Translations under genes and position numbers: made by a program
The notes under the pieces: model-generated
The model's database searches: none
Seen by the model: the letters and a program-made list of their open reading frames with translations, nothing else
What the model was told of the DNA's origin: nothing
Shown here: positions 4,953-7,151 of the stretch, piece after piece
Layout of the letters: each line of letters opens with the position of its first letter
How positions within the stretch are numbered: the stretch's first letter is position 1
Source of the DNA: Bacteroidaceae bacterium
Lineage (GTDB): Bacteria; Bacteroidota; Bacteroidia; Bacteroidales; Bacteroidaceae
Length of the DNA: 7,151 nucleotides
Assembly (NCBI GenBank): GCA_024695315.1
Contig: JAILIJ010000038.1
Location: 1 to 7,151 of the forward strand
Reading direction: 5' to 3'

Positions 4953-7151
4953 CTAACGTACATTTATCTTCAAGGACTTATCGCCAAAGCGTACTACATA
5001 AACCCCACTTCGAACAGCCATGCTTGACGTTCCATCTACATTCATGCTACCAACAAGATGGGCGTCTAACGTATATACACTTGCATTCAAAGGCTTATCA
5101 GAAACAAGCGTAATCTGTCCATTAGCAGTAGTAATGCTTACCCCGTCAAAAGATGGGACAAGAATGCCAGTAGTACCACTTACCGTATACACATTAGAAA
5201 GCATAGACTCTCCTTCTGCCCATACCACAGATATCTGATAAGTGTGAGCCATACCATCCTTAATGGTCTCTATAGAATACGTATTATCTGAACAGTTGGC
5301 AACCAGCATACCGTCACAATAAATATTATATCCTTGGAAATTCAGTTCTGTTGTACTACCATATAAAGGAGTATATGTCACATCATCGAGGAAAAGTACC
5401 TGACTATTATCACGTGTGTTATGAAGAATAGCAAAATACTTAGCATCTTTAGGAAGAGTATAAGCATATTCCGTCCATCCAGGATATTGAATTTCACCTT
5501 CACCCAAAACCGTGAAACTCTTATAATTTTGGTCTGTCGTTGAGTAAAGAACCTGGAAAGTCTCCGGTCCATAAGCAGCCGTAGCCATGCTAACATAGAA
5601 TGAGACATCAGATCCAGGAGTGATCTCTGGAGAGATAAGCCAGTTTCTATTTGGATAAGACACCGTCTCGTATGAAGAGTTAACACCTCCAGCACTAAAA
5701 GCCGCCAATTGCTGACTACCTGTATGCGCCTTGACAGTCTCGGTATTCTTGAAACCAGCATCATAACTATTCCAAACCCACCATGCTTTAGCAGCATAAT
5801 AATTAGCGACCTCTGGAGCAGAACTATAATAGAGAGTCTCATATTTATCTCCATCATAGACCGTCCAATCACCTATGCCATCAATAATAAACTCTTCATA
5901 ATCCTCAAAACTATCTGTCACAGCGTCGACAACCTCATTATTTGGTACATTCCATGTCAAAACTATCTTACCATGGGAAGTGGCACCACTAACTCCATCA
6001 ACAGTAGGCAACTGAGGGCCTGCAACATAGAGAGCTACTGTCTCAGAAACATCATTATCACTCTTACCATCAGACTCACAAGCCACAACAACCTTATAAG
6101 AATAAGCTTTTCCTGCCTTCTCTATTGTTGGAGATACTAAGAAACTAAAATCAGCAGTCTTATTAACATCTAAAGCCACTCCTTCTTTAGAGTCAACCAC
6201 TACATCATCACATAACAACTTGACTGTATACTCATTTACTGTAGAAGCCCCCATATTACGTACAGTAGCTTTAACCGTACCATCCTTACCAACTGTTACA
6301 CGTGACGGGATGTCACAACTTTCTATAGCTATATCTTGTTCAGCTTCCACCTCAACCTTCATTTTGTCAAAATATATTGATGCACTTCCGTCAAGGGCTT
6401 TTCCACGTAGGATAACACGAATATTATCGGCATCCTCACATGAAGCAAGACTTACGACGTGACGCACCCATCCTGTCTCTCCGTTATTATAATCTAAAGA
6501 GCATATCTTTTCAGCTTCCAAATCGTCATCCTTTGCCACAAGAACATCCATATATACATTCTCAGGATCTGCCTCTATGCCATGATACATAAAGAATGAT
6601 AACACAGCTCCCTTCTCCATCTTTATACGTGGCGACTCATAATCAGCAGCAACCACTTCATCTGTAGGATTTGTAAATGTCAGAAGACCACAGTCACCAT
6701 CTACTGGACGCGCAAGTCCTGTACGTCCAAAAACTATCCAACTTGTATACTCATCATAGTAGACACCATTCGCACCAGTCAAAGTCCATGGATAAGTCAT
6801 AAGCGTAGCATATTCAAAAGACTCTACGTATGGTAAACTATAAGGAATACCCATAGTAAAACCAGCAGAAACAAGAGGACTACTGCCTTTCTCGTTCACA
6901 GCCGATACAGCATATGTAACATGAGCCTGTTGATAACCAGATGGTATTACATAGTTTTCGTCCACAAAAGAGTAGGCATCTGTCATTATTGCTATAGAAT
7001 CCCACGCATGCGTTTCGTCATTCTTACGGTAGACCTTATACGACACTTTATCAGCATCTACATAACCTCCATTAATACCAAATGTCTCAGACTTCTGCCA
7101 AGCTATTTTAGCATACCCTCCGTCGGCCGTAGTGATAGCGAGTCCTGATGG
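4953..7151 (-). CDS. Multidomain adhesin-like secreted protein, C-terminal part (5' end outside window)
   Basis: The frame is open from the right edge to a TAG at 4955-4953 and gives 732 residues. The visible start at the edge (PSGLAITT) is already inside a domain, so the N-terminus and any catalytic domain are missing. Residues 1 to about 101 form a fibronectin III domain. Residues about 103-267 form a choice-of-anchor J/cleaved-adhesin-like jelly roll (LPYVESFEYA to FDKMKVE). Residues about 273-377 are CARDB/Ig-like. Residues about 381-658 are a second fibronectin III domain split by a second jelly roll (about 412-597, with WLISPEI and FLDDVTY). Residues about 661-732 are a T9SS-type sorting domain ending KINVR. 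In known proteins such modules bind proteins or carbohydrates and accompany secreted peptidases such as gingipains. The role of this protein cannot be fixed without its N-terminus. It is first in the run of three same-strand genes. Confidence 0.8.
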   Translation of the reverse strand, partial: PSGLAITTADGGYAKIAWQKSETFGINGGYVDADKVSYKVYRKNDETHAWDSIAIMTDAYSFVDENYVIPSGYQQAHVTYAVSAVNEKGSSPLVSAGFTMGIPYSLPYVESFEYATLMTYPWTLTGANGVYYDEYTSWIVFGRTGLARPVDGDCGLLTFTNPTDEVVAADYESPRIKMEKGAVLSFFMYHGIEADPENVYMDVLVAKDDDLEAEKICSLDYNNGETGWVRHVVSLASCEDADNIRVILRGKALDGSASIYFDKMKVEVEAEQDIAIESCDIPSRVTVGKDGTVKATVRNMGASTVNEYTVKLLCDDVVVDSKEGVALDVNKTADFSFLVSPTIEKAGKAYSYKVVVACESDGKSDNDVSETVALYVAGPQLPTVDGVSGATSHGKIVLTWNVPNNEVVDAVTDSFEDYEEFIIDGIGDWTVYDGDKYETLYYSSAPEVANYYAAKAWWVWNSYDAGFKNTETVKAHTGSQQLAAFSAGGVNSSYETVSYPNRNWLISPEITPGSDVSFYVSMATAAYGPETFQVLYSTTDQNYKSFTVLGEGEIQYPGWTEYAYTLPKDAKYFAILHNTRDNSQVLFLDDVTYTPLYGSTTELNFQGYNIYCDGMLVANCSDNTYSIETIKDGMAHTYQISVVWAEGESMLSNVYTVSGTTGILVPSFDGVSITTANGQITLVSDKPLNASVYTLDAHLVGSMNVDGTSSMAVRSGVYVVRFGDKSLKINVR

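Noticed and set aside
5378..5872. A 164-codon minus-strand frame within the adhesin-like gene
   Set aside because: It overlaps the jelly-roll-encoding region in another frame and its product looks like a Leu/Arg-rich frame-shifted shadow.
5709..6140. A 143-codon plus-strand frame antisense to the adhesin-like gene
   Set aside because: Antisense shadow with an Ile/Ser/Thr-rich product and no domain features or start signals.
4953..7046. GTG at 7046-7044 as the true start of the adhesin-like protein
   Set aside because: The same frame remains open for 35 more codons to the window edge and those residues complete a fibronectin III domain; there is no signal peptide at the GTG. It is an internal Val codon.
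1..7151. CRISPR arrays, tRNA, rRNA or insertion sequences
   Set aside because: No regular repeat-spacer pattern, no tRNA cloverleaf with CCA-type ends, no rRNA-like stretch and no transposase-like protein were found by eye.

Overview
The window looks like Bacteroidota DNA, most likely Prevotellaceae or a close relative. It is AT-rich, leaders before start codons are A-rich with no Shine-Dalgarno sequence, and a perfect match to the Bacteroidetes -7 box (TAnnTTTG) is present. The three large genes all end in a domain resembling the type IX secretion system (T9SS) C-terminal sorting domain. The genus is inferred, not proven.

Every recognised gene lies on the minus strand, so transcription runs from right to left. 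From upstream to downstream the layout is: (1) 7151-4953, the C-terminal 732 residues of a large multidomain surface protein whose start lies beyond the right edge; (2) a 97-bp gap with a weak promoter candidate; (3) 4855-3038, a 605-residue secreted protein with an Omp28-type thioredoxin-like domain containing WCKFC; (4) 3041-633, an 802-residue M6-family zinc metalloprotease overlapping the previous gene by 4 bp (ATGA); (5) 632-125, intergenic DNA rich in inverted repeats; (6) a promoter candidate and the first 17 codons of another minus-strand gene, possibly a NUDIX hydrolase, cut by the left edge.

Together the three large genes read as a secreted-protein cassette: an adhesin-like beta-sandwich protein, a thioredoxin-fold protein and a metalloprotease, all apparently exported by Sec and then T9SS to the cell surface or medium. 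Extracellular proteolysis or host/substrate interaction is the natural inference. A redox or folding role for the middle protein towards its Cys-rich neighbour is only a hypothesis.

The least explained part is the intergenic DNA at about 313-603. It holds a 20-bp near-palindrome, a branched potential fold of about 120 nt, and a long imperfect hairpin with short tandem repeats in both arms.
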